A stretch of 64,000 bases of DNA from Lytechinus pictus (GCF_037042905.1 NC_087262.1:23576001-23640000); one strand, 5' to 3'. Counted from the stretch's first letter, positions 1 to 11,976 are shown. Notes: generated by a model not told the origin, from the sequence alone. Program-made: numbers and translations.

Positions 1-114
1 GCGCCCCCATGACAAGCTCGGTCGCTTCGCTCCGTCTGAGTTAAAAAAAAAATATGCGTCTTGCCCCCCCCCCCCCACCCGGAAAAATATGTGCGTACGG
101 CCATGGTGGTATAC

Positions 115-397
115 CTTTCACATCGGAGATAAACTGCAGAACAGCATTTAATGTGAATGTTCCATTGAGCATGGTAGTTAATGAATGCAAACCCACGCTC
201 TTGACCCGAAGGGTGGCGAACTCTTCGGCAAGCTGGACTGAAATCCTAGACGACATATTGCTGCTAAGACTTCTCCCTTTAGATCGATCAAAGAATAATA
301 ACACACCGAGCATACCAAAACAATATGGATCGCCCTTTGGTGGTGGACATTTTGTTTTACACCACAATGTTCGAATGACCATGCTGAATGACATATG
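115..397 (-). CDS. possible internal exon, unrecognised
   Basis: A minus-strand open stretch of 94 codons lies between a possible acceptor (TTTAG before 397) and a possible donor (AAAG/GTATAC after 115). It would start in phase 0 and end in phase 1. The peptide has a charged middle (residues about 50-65) followed by a mildly hydrophobic segment containing TMLNGTFTLNAVLQFISDV. I do not recognise the family. The opposite strand is also open over the same bases, which weakens the call. No partner exon was found, although one could lie left of the window. Confidence 0.25.
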
Positions 398-1072
398 CTA
401 AATCGCTTGAAATGCTTATGATGATCATGATCGCTTGGAGTTACTGCCTTTGTCCGCCATTAACATGTACAATCACTGCTTGACCTAAGTTTAACTATGG
501 TATATTAAACTGATAATATAATGAAATGAAATAAGTTTATAGCATGATAACAATAACTGGCGGGGAGCTTAACTATAACATAATTTTTAAGCACTTGAGA
601 TCATCCAAAACCATATTTTTTTCTTATTTTGTGAATATTCAGGAAATTAAATTATACTTGTTTAATTGTTCAAAGATACAGGCAACGAAAGTAAAAATGA
701 TATCAATGAGGAAATGGACACAAGAAATATAAAATTACTCTTCCGACTATTTTACTTTATAAAAGTAATTTTTGAAATAAAAAGGAAAAACAGAAACTTT
801 ACATAAAAATATTTACAAAAAAATCAGAGACGATATGAATTAATAATCTTTAATCAATTTTGCTTTGTTAGAAAAGATGTAAATTATTTTAAACAAGAGA
901 CACAAAATACTGGAAGATTTTAAAGATGTTTTCATGAGTCAAAATATTATAAATAAAAATAAAATACTGAAATAATACGCAAGTAAACCTACATTCAGTA
1001 AAATTAAAGTTGAATCGTAATCTGCCACTTCAGCTATAAAATTAAATCCCAACTTGACACGTTTGAGAAGAA

Positions 1073-1360
1073 AGTTAAATGTAAATGAATTATGTTACAG
1101 ACATTTACTAAATATATAGGGCTAATACCAGGGTGCTTCCTTTAGTAAAAATCTGAACACTTCCTTCGACACGTTCGAACAAGATTCCAAGGAGACTTGT
1201 GTACCTGGAAATAGAGAGTTAAATGTAAATGAATTATGATACAGACATTTACTAAATATATAGGGCTAATACCAGGGTGCTTCATTTAGTAAAAATCTGA
1301 ACACTTCCTTCGACACGTTCGAACAAGATTCCAAGGAGACATCTGTACCTGGAAATATGT
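1073..1360. repeat. two-copy tandem duplication, about 144-bp unit
   Basis: A unit starting AGTTAAATGTAAATGAATTA at 1073 is repeated almost exactly at 1217. Both copies contain CTTCCTTCGACACGTTCGAA and end near GTACCTGGAAATA. Only a few mismatches separate them, so the duplication is recent. No coding potential is evident. The flanking AT-rich DNA (405-1070 and 1365-2030) shows no feature I can support. Confidence 0.85.
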
Positions 1361-2057
1361 AAATGATTTAGATTTTGTTGAGAATGACGGGTGTATGGGG
1401 AGGAAAGAAATTCAATACCTCCTCAGAAAACTGCCCCTGAGATGTGCGCATATAAATCGTTTTAACATCAAAAGACTCGAAGGCATTTTTTCCATACATG
1501 AACATCCCGATAACTATCATGCGATAGAGTCCTAGGCTTTCGACTTAAACCATCCACCCCTCGGAGATTTTCATATCATAAATATTTTTAAGCAGTCACT
1601 GGGGTATTCATCAGTACAACTAATATTAAAGACGTAATTCGGTATTACACCCTCCTTCACGTATTTAAAGATGAAAATTAGTCCCATCAATGCTTTGAGA
1701 AAGAAGTACTTATTCTAATTTCATTTAATGTTATGTTTTGACAACTCACGAATATGAGCATTACTTTGCATATCAAAAAAGGCGAATAAATTCAGAATCC
1801 TAAATTTCTTTCTCAAATCGTGGTGACTCATTGCATGCATACACCCCGTACGTCGCAAACTCGCGGTTCAAAATATTGATTGAATTTGATTGGATGTGCT
1901 AGGAGTGCACGTGACTTGCTAACCATGTGACATTTTGACGCCACTCGGATGGGAAGCCCTTTACATGTGGCGCCTAACATCAAATTATAAATTATGCCCA
2001 TGAGTTTCATCTTGTTTACTATTTCCCTCTTTCCTCCCCACCCTCTCTTTTCCCTTC

Positions 2058-2064
2058 TCTCTCC

Positions 2065-2096
<32 letters not shown>

Positions 2097-2098
2097 AT
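2058..2098. repeat. (CT)n microsatellite beside a splice acceptor
   Basis: This is a CT-dinucleotide run with a few interruptions. It lies directly upstream of the acceptor proposed for the exon at 2120 and may form part of its polypyrimidine tract. Similar CT runs recur near 2865-2890 and 3510-3530 in a diverged duplicate of the same sequence. Confidence 0.8.
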
Positions 2099-2119
2099 TT
2101 CTCCTTATCATTACTACAG

Positions 2120-2159
2120 AGCGTGCCAATCAGGAATCAGTATTCAGCAAAAGACAGAG
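2120..2159 (+). CDS. putative 40-nt penultimate exon of an unrecognised gene
   Basis: A long pyrimidine tract and TTACTACAG precede the segment, and GACAGAG/GTAATG follows it, giving good acceptor and donor sites. Read in phase 0 it encodes SVPIRNQYSAKDR plus one base. The next plus-strand candidate exon (4311-4402) begins in the matching phase, completing a GGT codon. The 2.15-kb intron between them is filled with repeats. The function is unknown; the composition looks like a hydrophilic C-terminal tail. The pairing is inferred from phase and splice sites only. Confidence 0.4.
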
Positions 2160-2839
2160 GTAATGTTTCACATTAATGTTATTCGTAGTATGATTGCAAT
2201 ATTTTTTCATCTATAATCTCATTTAAAAACATTTTTATAGTTTTGCTAGTTTTCAAAATACATAATTTAGTTTCATAAAAACCCCACCATTTTTGAAAAC
2301 GGAATTCCATACAATCAATAATTGATGTCCTGCTATTCGAGTACAGTATGTATTCATGTTGTCAAAAATGTCAACATTTACATCAGCACTGCATGCGGTT
2401 GTTCCCCGAAATGCAAAAAAAAAAAAAAGATCTCACATATGACAAAATGTAACAATCCAATTCAAACCAACCATCATGACCATAGCAACCAAGAATATCC
2501 ACTACTAAGACAACATTTTCGAACCAAGTCAAGAACTATATATAATTCCATTTTCTCATTTCGAAGAGATGAAAATCTTTCGAGTGTTTACGGAATTTGA
2601 CACCGGGATGAACTGGAGGGGGTTTGTGCTAGTGTCTTCACGAAAGTACTTCTTGAACTCGACTAAAGCCCTTCCCATAAACGATTCTGATGTCTGGCTT
2701 CACCATGTTTTTGAAGTGTCTGGTAGCTAGATCAACCCTATACCTTTCCCATGTAATGAGAAATTAGATACGTCGGCTAAAGGGGGGAAAAACATGGATA
2801 ATTATGAGCATGTTTATATTCATTGTTTTGTGACTTTTT

Positions 2840-2856
2840 TCCTTCCTAGTCCCCTA

Positions 2857-2890
<34 letters not shown>

Positions 2891-3610
2891 CCTTACACCC
2901 CTTTCTCTCTTATTTCCCACCCGTTATTGATATTTTCATTTGCCTCTTTCTTAACGACATCATCTCCCTTCCCTCATTCCCATCAACAGGGGCCGCGGAA
3001 AGGTTTAGAAAGTGTGTGGGGGGGGTGACCATGTAAAAAAATCACATTCAAATTGTCATTTTTACGCTTTTGTACATGGTTTCGGAAAAAGTGGGGGGGG
3101 GGGCTGGGTGGGCTTCAGAAGAAAAGAGCATGTTTATTGTTTTGTGGCTTTTTCCTTCCTTGTGGACACAAGTCCATATATATTGGGAGATTGTTGCTTT
3201 ATGAGCCACTCTTGTGTGCGACTCATATCGATGAATTTTACACAGAAGGGCCCAAATGAGTGAAACAATGAACAAAATCCTCACCGGGCAAACACAAAAA
3301 TCGTTTTATTTCCCCAATCTGCTCGAAATACACTGTCATGGACTTGGGTCGTTCACGTACTCAAATACTCAATAATTATATTCGAACTGTTGAACGAATC
3401 TCACCTTCTTCATGATTTCTCGTCCCCTTCACTCCATCCAGTACCTTTTTTTAACTTTCCGTCATCATATTCTCCCTGTTCGAGTCCCAGTCCCCCCCCC
3501 CCCCCCCCTCTCTCTCTCTCCCTCGCTCTGCGTAACATCCGTCTCTCGTTTTCCACTCTTTATTGATATTTCCTTTACCTCTTCCTTAACGAAATTACCT
3601 TCACTCATGG
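2840..3610. repeat. diverged direct duplication with CT tract
   Basis: The segments at about 2840-2985 and 3480-3605 align. Each runs C-tract, (CT)n, then TTATTGATATTT and a TTCCTTAACGA-like block. The first copy is followed by an element starting CAGGGGCCGCGGAA (about 2987-3110), the second by the hAT-like MITE at 3606. The duplication therefore predates both insertions. Similar GGCCG(C/A)GGAA elements recur at about 3966-4133. Confidence 0.6.
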
Positions 3611-3938
3611 GCGGAAATCCAGGGAGGACAGGGGGGACTCCCCCCCCCCCCCTACTCAAAATAGTAGGGGGACACAATATCAAATGTCCCCGCTACTATT
3701 TGTGGTATTTTATGATGGTAAGAAATACATCATTCAAAATGGAAATAGAACATGTATTTTAGGACGAGATGACCTTACTTTTGGGATGATAACCTTTTTT
3801 TTTGCTTGTCAAATTTATTTTCGTCGAAATGACCTTAAATTTGGGGTGATAACCCTTCTTTTTTTTTTTGGGGGGGGGGGCTTGTCAAATTTCCAGCCCC
3901 TTGTCCCCCCTACCTTTTGGGAGAGATTTCCGTCCCTG
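3606..3938. mobile_element. hAT-like MITE (333 bp) with exact 8-bp TSD
   Basis: The element opens CATGGGCGGAAATC and closes GATTTCCGTCCCTG, forming imperfect terminal inverted repeats. It is flanked by the exact 8-bp duplication CCTTCACT (3598-3605 and 3939-3946). Inside are C- and G-tracts and the phrase GACACAATATCAAATGTCCC. It has no coding capacity. Eight-bp duplications and short TIRs of this type are typical of hAT elements. The same family occurs at 34858-37226, where another element has inserted into it. Confidence 0.88.
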
Positions 3939-4310
3939 CCTTCACTTTCTTATTCCACAATAATAGGGGCCGAGGAACGGTTTTGAAAGTTGGGGAGGAG
4001 GGGGGGGGGGGCTGACCATGAAAAAAAGATCACAAATGGTCATTTTTACCTTTTTATAATTTTTTAAAGAAAAAAAGTGGGGGGGGGGGGGGACTGAAGC
4101 CCGTCCAGCCCCCCTCCCGGTTCCGCGACACCTGATAACTTTACAATGTTTCAAGAACCTTATCGTAACTCCGATCTGTCCCCTCGCCCCTCACTTCCTA
4201 TGCTCATGGGCATACTGGGATACTACCCCCCCCCCTTCTATCTTTCTTCCACATGTAACTCGTCATTCAGTATCCTTCATTCAGTATCCTTCATTCTCTC
4301 CCCTTTGCAG

Positions 4311-4402
4311 GTCATGACCAGAAACGGTTGCTGAATCCTCCTTCGTACAGCGGCGACGCGAAGAAGAAAGTAGTCAGTTTCAGCTGTAAAGATCTCCCAT
4401 GA
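4311..4402 (+). CDS. putative terminal coding exon, unrecognised gene
   Basis: A strong acceptor (CTCTCCCCTTTGCAG) precedes 4311. Read in phase 1, carried from the exon at 2120-2159, the segment gives (G)HDQKRLLNPPSYSG, then DAKKKVVSFSCKDLP, and ends with TGA at 4400-4402. The peptide is basic and hydrophilic, like a cytoplasmic or nuclear C-terminal tail, but I cannot assign a family. The bases after it (to about 5300) could be 3' UTR; no clear polyadenylation site was fixed. It remains a prediction because no homologue is recognised. Confidence 0.4.
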
Positions 4403-5310
4403 AAAGACTCTAGGCGCTTGACTGAACAGTAGAGGTCGCTCTTCAACATCATCGAATTCGCTGTCGGAGCAACTTTGGAACTCTTCTCATGCCGGTGTCG
4501 ATCTCAAAATCAAATTTGTGCTCATCTTTGGGATAAATTTGTCGTCGGTCAAAATTCTATTGATTCGCAACTTACAAGCTACTTCTAATTCTGTTTTTGC
4601 CATGACTAGTTAAACAGACCAAGGAATATGAAGAAAAGAATTATGTACCTGACTTATGCTTGGAGTTTGTGTATCAAACACAGAGGATGAGACTGTGTAC
4701 TAGGGGGCATCTTTGGTAATAAGATAACCGAAATCTCGAAATGTTTGTTTGAGATACTTCAACACGAAAGAAGAGATTATCCAATGTAGATTGCCAGTAC
4801 GTTAAAAACATACATTCTCCGTTTTTTAAATAACATCTGAAGGTTTCAAAGGGCAAAGAATGAATCAACGTATAGGAGCTTAACGGTACACTATGCATCT
4901 TTCTTGGACATGATCCTGAAAAGGTGTACCGTTATCTTCGATATTTTTGAGGGATTTTATCTGTTGTGGTGTTTGCATTAAAAATGTGTTTTATGTGTGT
5001 TTTCACCAGTTGGATAATTTTTCTAATGTAGTTCAAAGCCAGAAACTCGAGTTAAATAGACAAGAGGGAGTGTGAAAGTGTTGAGATCAAGAATTGTGGA
5101 TACAGCGTTGGATCCAGGATTGCCCAGGAGTAGGGCAAAAGGGAAACCACAAAAAAAAAAGAAATGTCATTCCAACACCTCCCCCCTCCCCTCAACACAA
5201 TTGACGGGGCCAAACAACTTGTACATACATTTCATTGTCTATTTATAACAATAAAATCAAAATTTTCTCCAGTCCCCCCCCCCCCCGACCTGCCATCATG
5301 GGTGTATGTG
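4403..5310. other. no supported gene; possible 3' UTR of the preceding exon
   Basis: This is AT-rich sequence without convincing open reading frames, inverted repeats or splice signals. Short A- and C-tracts occur at 5150-5160 and 5275-5286. If the exon at 4311-4402 is real, at least part of this stretch would be its untranslated tail. Confidence 0.4.
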
Positions 5311-5582
5311 CTGGGGCCGTCTTACAAAGAGTTGCGATTGATCCAATCAATTGCAGCTATGGAAAGCCAGCAAAGTCAACCAAAAAAATGCATGTTTGCT
5401 AAAAAAAATCTAGATATGAATGTATATCCATAAATTCATCGATTTCTTGACAATTTGGTGTGTTCTCCTTTGTTTACAAAGGACATTTTGCAAATTTCCT
5501 TTAGAAAAAATTATGACACTGATGGATTTCCAGTGTTACGATTGATTGGATCAATCGTAACTCTTTGTGAGACGGGGCCCTG
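5311..5582. mobile_element. GGGCCCCGTCTTACAAAG MITE, copy 1
   Basis: Terminal inverted repeats start CTGGGGCCGTCTTACAAAG and end CTTTGTGAGACGGGGCCCTG. Each arm continues into AGTTGCGATTGATCCAATCA or its complement. The interior carries TTTGTTTACAAAGGACAT. Two related copies lie at 11661-11939 and about 37995-38270. The element is non-coding; no clear target duplication was identified. Confidence 0.85.
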
Positions 5583-6520
5583 AAATCCACATAAATTCCT
5601 GACAAAAGGTCAGATATTTTGAAAAGTGCCAACGAAGGAGAAAACTAGAATATTTTATGTAAAGTGACCTTTTTGAAATGGATACAAAATTTATATAAAA
5701 AACATTGAAGTGATTTGAACATTTTGGTAGATATACAGATATGCAGTTTCCATTATACTCTGTATATACTATTACATCATTTTGATGTAAACTCATCATA
5801 CTTCCTTGGCCAATTTTGGAACCCTTCCTAAAATAAGTTCTGCCATTTAGTGATGAAGTGGTTGTATCCGCTTATTAATGTTGTTATTAATTTACTGTTT
5901 TCATAGTTATGTACATGCAGCTTTGTGTTTTGCACATCTTCGGTGTCTACTCCTTTTACTACACCTTTTCATATCTATAAGAGTTTATAAATCATTTGTT
6001 TCAAAAAGAATGCAAAATGATGACAATCTCCATCTCATTTATCAATGATTTGTTTGTATCGAACAACTTATCATAAGAAAATGAATGTTTTATTCACTTT
6101 ACATTTTAACTTAATTCCTATTTCAAAATGTACAAAACTAATCTTGTATTTTTTTAGTTGTACATTTTCATTATTTCCATCACTGACTTGATACTTATAC
6201 ACTACATGTAATATATGGCTTAAAGTGATTCATCACAAAAACAAATTTCAGCCTTGAAATATAAATCAATTCCTTTCACAGTGTCTTCATATACGTTTCA
6301 GGTGATCTGAGAAATTGTCCAATGAAAATCATTCATTTTTTTACATAGTCAACACAACAGGTTTTTTTTTTTTTGGGGGGGGTTCATTTTTTTTAAATCT
6401 ATGGAACAATGTAGATGAATCAGTCAGAATGTACCAATATCTTGAAACGTTCTTTGTTTGTAATGTGAAAATCATTTTGAATGTGCAATAAATGAAATTC
6501 CACAACTGATTCTTCTGTCT
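5583..6520. other. AT-rich intergenic or UTR sequence
   Basis: I see no supportable gene here. A T-run followed by a G-run lies at 6362-6381. AATAAA-like hexamers are present but cannot be tied to a transcript. Confidence 0.4.
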
Positions 6521-6524
6521 TGTC

Positions 6525-6655
6525 TGTTGGTCCAGTGGAGAAATCACTAACAACAAAGCACAGGGTTCAAATCCCTATATAGCCACACTTTGATAAGGCA
6601 TTTATGATCTTACGGAGATATAGATCGGATGGTAAAACGCATCAGCACCCCGCCT
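6525..6655 (+). mobile_element. tRNA-derived SINE fragment
   Basis: An A-box-like TGGTCCAGTGG and a B-box GGTTCAAATCC (about 6563-6573) are spaced as in a tRNA gene. They are followed by a SINE-type body including AAGGCATTTATGATCTTACG. The cloverleaf is degenerate, so a functional tRNA is unlikely. Confidence 0.6.
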
Positions 6656-7479
6656 TCAACGTTTTCAAGACATAATGCAGACAGAACCTATGGCGTTTTT
6701 CTTGTGTAATTTCTTAACTGGACCAGCATGATATTACTGGAAACGTATTACTGTTTAGACCAGTAATCCGATGTTCGAATTTCCAGATTTACTAGTTGGA
6801 ATTCTACTAGTCTGATGTGCAAACCATTCACTCGAGTAAAGGGTCTCAATTGCAGCCTACTCATGCCTTGTGTACTGAAGGCCCTTGAAACAGCAATTTT
6901 TGTATGTGCTAGTCTATGCGTGGAAACACACTTGTTGATCAAAGTTTCAATCAGGGTCTGTGCCTGCAGACTAGAATTCTACTGGTTCAGTTGTATTTCT
7001 TTCAGTAATCAGTGAACTTGTAACTGTTGGTCACACTACTGTCGTAAATCGTAAATTCCCAACATGCAACCCAGGTGCATAAAGGCAATATATCTATTTC
7101 AAAACCGACTTTCTCTTGAAAACAGGAAAAGCCCACCTGATATACCAACATCTTGAACATTAACCCAGTTGTTTACCTGGTTTTCATTCGTGTTTTAAAT
7201 ATGGTAAACAGTAAATACCAAATGCATCAGCACATTTGTAAATCAAAGTATTAAAAAATGTCTGGGAGTGTCAGCCCATATTCGGAAGTCTAGTTTAAAT
7301 TAAGCCATGGTCCAATTTTGTGTTAAAGTTATGGGAAGCTAACAATCTAAAAAATTGCATTTTCATTATATATTTTCTATCTAAATATGACCATTTCCTC
7401 ATGTTTTAACGGTGAAGTGAAGTACTTCATTAATTATATTTCAGTAATTATTCCCAGTCAGTAATAAATGAAATCAACT

Positions 7480-8445
7480 CAATGTATGTTTTTAAGAGAA
7501 AATTGAAATTCTATTTAATCAACAGTACTTAAATTTTATCTGTACTGCACTGCTTTGTTTTCATTGTACAATTATTTTCCCATTACCTATTCATGAATTA
7601 TCTTTACATAAATCTAATTCTATAATGTATTCTTATCAATGGTGTTTGTCAAGACAATTCCATTTTTTTTTATGACCACCCTATTCCAATACTGATGTGT
7701 GCTTTTTTAATATTGTATATTATATTTTAATATATTTCAATCTTTCATTGCTAATGTTTAATTAAAGGGGAATCCAACCCAAATAAAAACTTGTTTTTAT
7801 AAGGAAAAGAAAAATCAGACAAGTTGATAGGTGAAAGTTTGAACAATATTGGACAAACAACAAGAAAGTTATGAATTTTTAAAAGTTGTAAATATTGGCA
7901 ATCACTGTACTCATGGAGACTTCAAATTGGCCGCATATGGGATGTCATAGTGATATAAGGCAAGGACTACTCTTCCATGTTCTCCATTACATATTTTGGC
8001 TAAAATGTCATTTTCTCCAAAAGTTTTATTTCAAATTATATTTTTCTTTCATGAGGACATAAAACAATATACTACCTGGGTTATATTCAGATTACTTCCC
8101 CAGGGGAATGGGTACTTAGGAGAAAACCACAAATTCCTGATAATAAAGTACATGGCCTATGGGAAAGCTGTCCTTGCCCCTTGTCATAATTTACTTACCC
8201 AGTTGCCAATTTGAAATCTACATTGTATTAGTGATCTCAATTTTAAAGCAGCTATAACTTTCTTATTTATTGTCCGATTTCTTTCAAACTTTCACCATTC
8301 TGTTTAATTTATTTTTCTCCTTCCCAACACAACATTTTATGGCCAAGGCTGGATTCCCCTTTAAGTATTCATGCAATTGTATGATATATGTATGTCTTAT
8401 TGGAATTAAATAAATGAATTGAATTAAATTGAATCGAAAATGAGT
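7480..8445 (+). mobile_element. LINE 3' UTR remnant interrupted by a MITE
   Basis: Sequence before 7762 and after 8364 forms one LINE-like 3' end. It closes with TGGAATTAAATAAATGAATT and degenerate GAATT repeats (about 8400-8440). The TTAA-flanked MITE at 7766-8360 splits it. No reverse transcriptase remains here. Comparable tails occur at 38820-38860 and 39040-39075. Confidence 0.6.
7766..8360. mobile_element. piggyBac-like MITE with TTAA target duplication
   Basis: The ends read AGGGGAATCCA and the complement GGATTCCCCT, each abutting TTAA (7762-7765 and 8361-8364). The inverted repeats extend imperfectly into GAAAGTTT/AAACTTTC blocks. A 72-codon open stretch inside is not a recognisable protein. 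TTAA duplication is the hallmark of piggyBac-type transposition. Confidence 0.82.
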
Positions 8446-8592
8446 GTCAAATAAGCTGAAAATTGAACTTGTACTGTTAGAGATACATGTACCCATCACA
8501 ATTAGCTATCCATAGACTACTAGAGACGACTTTAGACCAGAGTTTGAATTAAACCAGAGTTCAGACGAGGGGCCATAGTGTTTCAAAATTAT

Positions 8593-8888
8593 GTTATTAT
8601 AGCGAGTTTTCGCGATTGCAACGGGGACGGGTTGTACAACATAGTAAATCTATTGAAAAGGCCTGTCAAATCACAATGGACAGCTTAGAGGTCTTTGTTG
8701 AAATTTGGAGAACCGCGACAGGTCATCCTAAAAAATTGCAGATGTCGTTTGGCTAGAGTCCAGGAAGACACTGTTATTTTGATTCACTGATTTTCGACAA
8801 AGGCTGCTTTGTCATGAAGGGCTTTTGACAATAGATTCTCTACGCTTCCAAAAAAGTCTGTGTGATGGTTGCGAAAACTCCCTATTCT
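8593..8888. mobile_element. AGGGAGTTTTCGCAA-type MITE, copy 1
   Basis: The left end has GAGTTTTCGCGATTGCAAC; the right end has GGTTGCGAAAACTCCCTA. The interior includes TCAAATCACAATGGACAGCT and GATTTTCGACAAAG. The same blocks recur, some in opposite orientation, at 32929-33235 and in the element split at 22577/25462. It is non-coding. Confidence 0.78.
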
Positions 8889-9204
8889 CATTTTTGGTAA
8901 AGAGGAAAGGGGTTTAGATAAGGCTGGAAAGAGAGGGGAAGATGGGGCAAGGTCGAGAATAATAAAGAGAGACAGGGAGAAAGAGAGAGCAATAAGGGAC
9001 AGGGAAAGAAAGAGAAACAGGGAGGTTGAGAAAGAAATTGCATAAGAAACGAGGAGTATACAAACAGGAAAACGCTGAGAGAATAAGAAAACACAAGATG
9101 CAGGAGTGATAAATTCTGCAATTAGGGAGACAGAAAAGGAAGAGAAACTTGAGGATCCTGGAATCCATATAATACAAAAGCGTTTACGTGCCATCAACTT
9201 GTCG

Positions 9205-9490
9205 TGATTGGGCCATACATTATCTCAGCAAGTTGACATATAAAAAATTGTAAGTTAACATGGTGAGATAAACTTAAGTGAGATATGTTATCTCTCCAAG
9301 TTGACATATAAAACATTGAATGTCCAAATGGCGAGTTAAGTTATCTCGCCAAGTTGACATATGAAAAGTTGTTTTGACATATGAAAAGTTGTTTGTTAAC
9401 TTGGCGAGATAACATATCTCGCCATGTTGACAGAAATGATATTATGTTGACTTGGCAAGATAAATTATCTCACCATCTCGAAAAGTCAAT
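9205..9490. repeat. array of inverted TTGGCGAGATAA motifs
   Basis: The motif AACTTGGCGAGATAA and its complement TTATCTCGCCAAGTT occur several times in alternating orientation, separated by GACATATAAAA-like spacers. One spacer is directly duplicated (ACATATGAAAAGTTGTTT near 9357-9392). The block can form many short hairpins. No mobile-element ends were fixed. Confidence 0.7.
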
Positions 9491-9766
9491 GGCACTTTAA
9501 AGCTTCCGTATTTTAGACAATGACCAAATACATTATCCCTGCATTCTATTCAGTCATACAAACTCAAGTCCGAAGAAAGAAAACCAATACTGATACACAT
9601 ATTTTTTTCATATCGCATACTTCTATACTTTTATCACAATTATTGCATTCCATAAAAGCAACTTAATACATGTAAACATAAAAGCCACTTCCCATTGGTT
9701 TCTCTTAAAATGTACTTTTACCAACATGCAAACAGACAAACATCTATCACCATGAATAGTCTTTAA

Positions 9767-10741
9767 GGGAGAAGATCACTCTGATGAAAAGTTTGTTCTG
9801 AAAATACCCTAAATGATAGTTTTAAAAAATATTGGTGAAAATGTGATAAAAATCCATGAAAGATTAATAAAATTATTAGAAATTTAAGTTTGTGATTTGT
9901 TATGTCACATACCACGAGCTGCCCCATATGTCATATAATAATAATTTCAATTGTTTAATGATTTTATAATGACCAAAAAAAATTCTCTCTAGAGCGGGTG
10001 TGAAATGATTCGTCTGTTGACATGCAATATATATACAGTGCGTCCCACAAAAAACGAAACCGAGATTTATCGATGATTTATCATAACTTAATCACAAATA
10101 CAATAGACAAATGACCTACCATTGTAAAGCTTAGAATCTCCTCTTTCATCTGAAATTACTTTACATTATTTCTCATTCATGCTTGACTGAGCAAAAACAA
10201 TTTGAAGAGGGGATACCAAAAAGTCATTTGGCGGGCTGTATCTGGGTTTAAAAAAGAAACCCACATTTTTAAAAAGTTCAATATCTGCTCTTTAATTTGA
10301 TACCTCAATTACAGAAAATGGTCAAGAAATAACAAAGTTCTGGTTATTTGAAATAAGGCTTGAATTTCAATAATTTCATAAAATGAAGAGGTTCTCCGGG
10401 CAAGCGTTCAAACTCACTTGACACTCCGTTTTGTTGACGATCAGCCATGCATTAAGTCTTTTGTTCACCATGCGTTAGCTTCTGTGGGAAACTGGTGAAA
10501 AAACGTTTATTTAATGAAATTATGGAAATACAAGCCTTTTTTTTTAAAGCCATTTCATTAATTTTTTTAACTACACAATAAATACAGAAGCTGTTCGCAT
10601 ATGATGTCACAAATCTAAACATTAAAATTGTAATAACTTTCTAAATTTTTGATGGATTTTGCTAAAACCTTCACCAATGATTTTAAATTATTTTTTTCTG
10701 CTATATTTACAATAAACTTTTCATCAGGGTGAACTTTCCCT
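9767..10741. mobile_element. TTAA-type MITE, about 975 bp
   Basis: The left end GGGAGAAGATCACTCTGATG and the right end CATCAGGGTGAACTTTCCCT are imperfect inverted repeats. TTAA precedes the left end (9763-9766) and CTAA follows the right one, taken as a mutated TTAA. Inside, CAGTGCGTCCCACAAAAAAC at about 10037 looks like the end of a nested mariner-like sequence. Confidence 0.65.
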
Positions 10742-11245
10742 CTAAGCCTTGGAGAGAATTAGGAAATTATTTTTTTTACCTTTTATCATCAGGACAGTAG
10801 GTTCACATGCATGGCGATTTTAAATACTAGTGCAGCTGGCATAAGGGCTGTAGCTTTAGTGCGCGCTACCCAAAATACACAATGTGTGAGGGTTAACACC
10901 CTTCTGCCTAACCAAGAGAATAGGTATTGACGTACGCTTTAAATCATATCATTCTGCCAAGCCTGGTGATGAAATGTTTCACTTTTGGAAGAGCTTTCCA
11001 AAGAACTTCCAGTAGTCCCAGCACCATCTAGGTGACTCGATCATCAGCAAATCTAGATCGCTGCGACTAGAGCCACTGCTCACTATCAACCAATATACAA
11101 TGCCATCTTTGCCTGAAAAATCAGGCTTCAAAAGAATACATACTGTAGTTGGCCAATTATGATCACATAAGCACAGAGCCAGAATGTATCTTGCTCTAAG
11201 TCCATTACGCCCAACATTGTGGCATTAGACCATGTTGTGTGTTCA
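10742..11245. other. unassigned intergenic sequence
   Basis: No gene, RNA or repeat end was recognised in this stretch. Confidence 0.4.
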
Positions 11246-11654
11246 ATGTATAGAGTACCGAAGTGATGACGTCACAAAAAACTTTTGTTTTGTACATTTC
11301 AGCGTTTTTGATACCATATTTTGGTAGAGCATGATGTAATACACCCACTACCAAAATATGGTGGGAATCGGTCCTTGGGCCCCAAGATATGACCTCATGA
11401 ATACATAATTACCCCCATTGAAGTAAGTGTATTTAATGGCCTGGTTCTAAAAGTTAGGAACCAGGCCAATAATACATTGACTTCAATGGGGCTAATTATG
11501 TATTCATGAGGTCATATCTTTGGGCCCCCATGGATCGATTCCCACCAAATTTGGGTTGTGGGGGGTTTTCATCATGCTCTACCAAAATATGGTATCAAAA
11601 ACACAAATGCAAAAAGGGAAAATTGAAGACGTCATACTTCGGTACTCTATATGG
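11246..11654. mobile_element. near-complete palindrome MITE, about 410 bp
   Basis: The outer ends TAGAGTACCGAAGTGATGAC and GACGTCATACTTCGGTACTC are inverted. The arms contain CCAAAATATGG and GAGGTCATATCTTGGGGCCC-type blocks on both sides. They meet at a near-perfect hairpin, GGCCTGGTTCTAA with TTAGGAACCAGGCC (about 11439-11468). The open frames across the right arm are by-products of this structure. Confidence 0.85.
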
Positions 11655-11660
11655 GAGGAT

Positions 11661-11939
11661 CAGGGCCCGGTCTTACAAAGAGTTACGATTGATCCGATCA
11701 ATCGCAACTATGGACGGCCAGCAACATCAACATGTATTATGCATGTTGACTCAAAATATTTTCTAACTATGATGTACATGTATATCCATGCATTCCTTGT
11801 TTTTTTTTTATTCTTTGTGCTTCTCTTTGTTTACAAAGGACATTGTGCCAATCTCCTATGGAAAAATATGACACTGATGGATTTCCATAGAGTTACGTTT
11901 GATTGGATCAATCGTAACTCTTTGTAAGACGGGGCCCTG
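11661..11939. mobile_element. GGGCCCCGTCTTACAAAG MITE, copy 2
   Basis: It starts CAGGGCCCGGTCTTACAAAG and ends CTTTGTAAGACGGGGCCCTG. The GATTGATCC(A/G)ATCAATCG block lies in both arms and TTTGTTTACAAAGGACAT in the middle. It belongs to the family at 5311 and 37995. It lies 6 bp after the palindrome MITE. Confidence 0.87.
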
Positions 11940-11976
11940 ATATCAAGAGATGTTATGATTCAGGACTCCCAGTTTG

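Noticed and set aside
8784-9197. 137-codon minus-strand ORF rich in Ser, Leu and Phe
   Set aside because: It is the translation of a GA-rich stretch at 8900-9150 with shadows in two other frames; no domain is seen.
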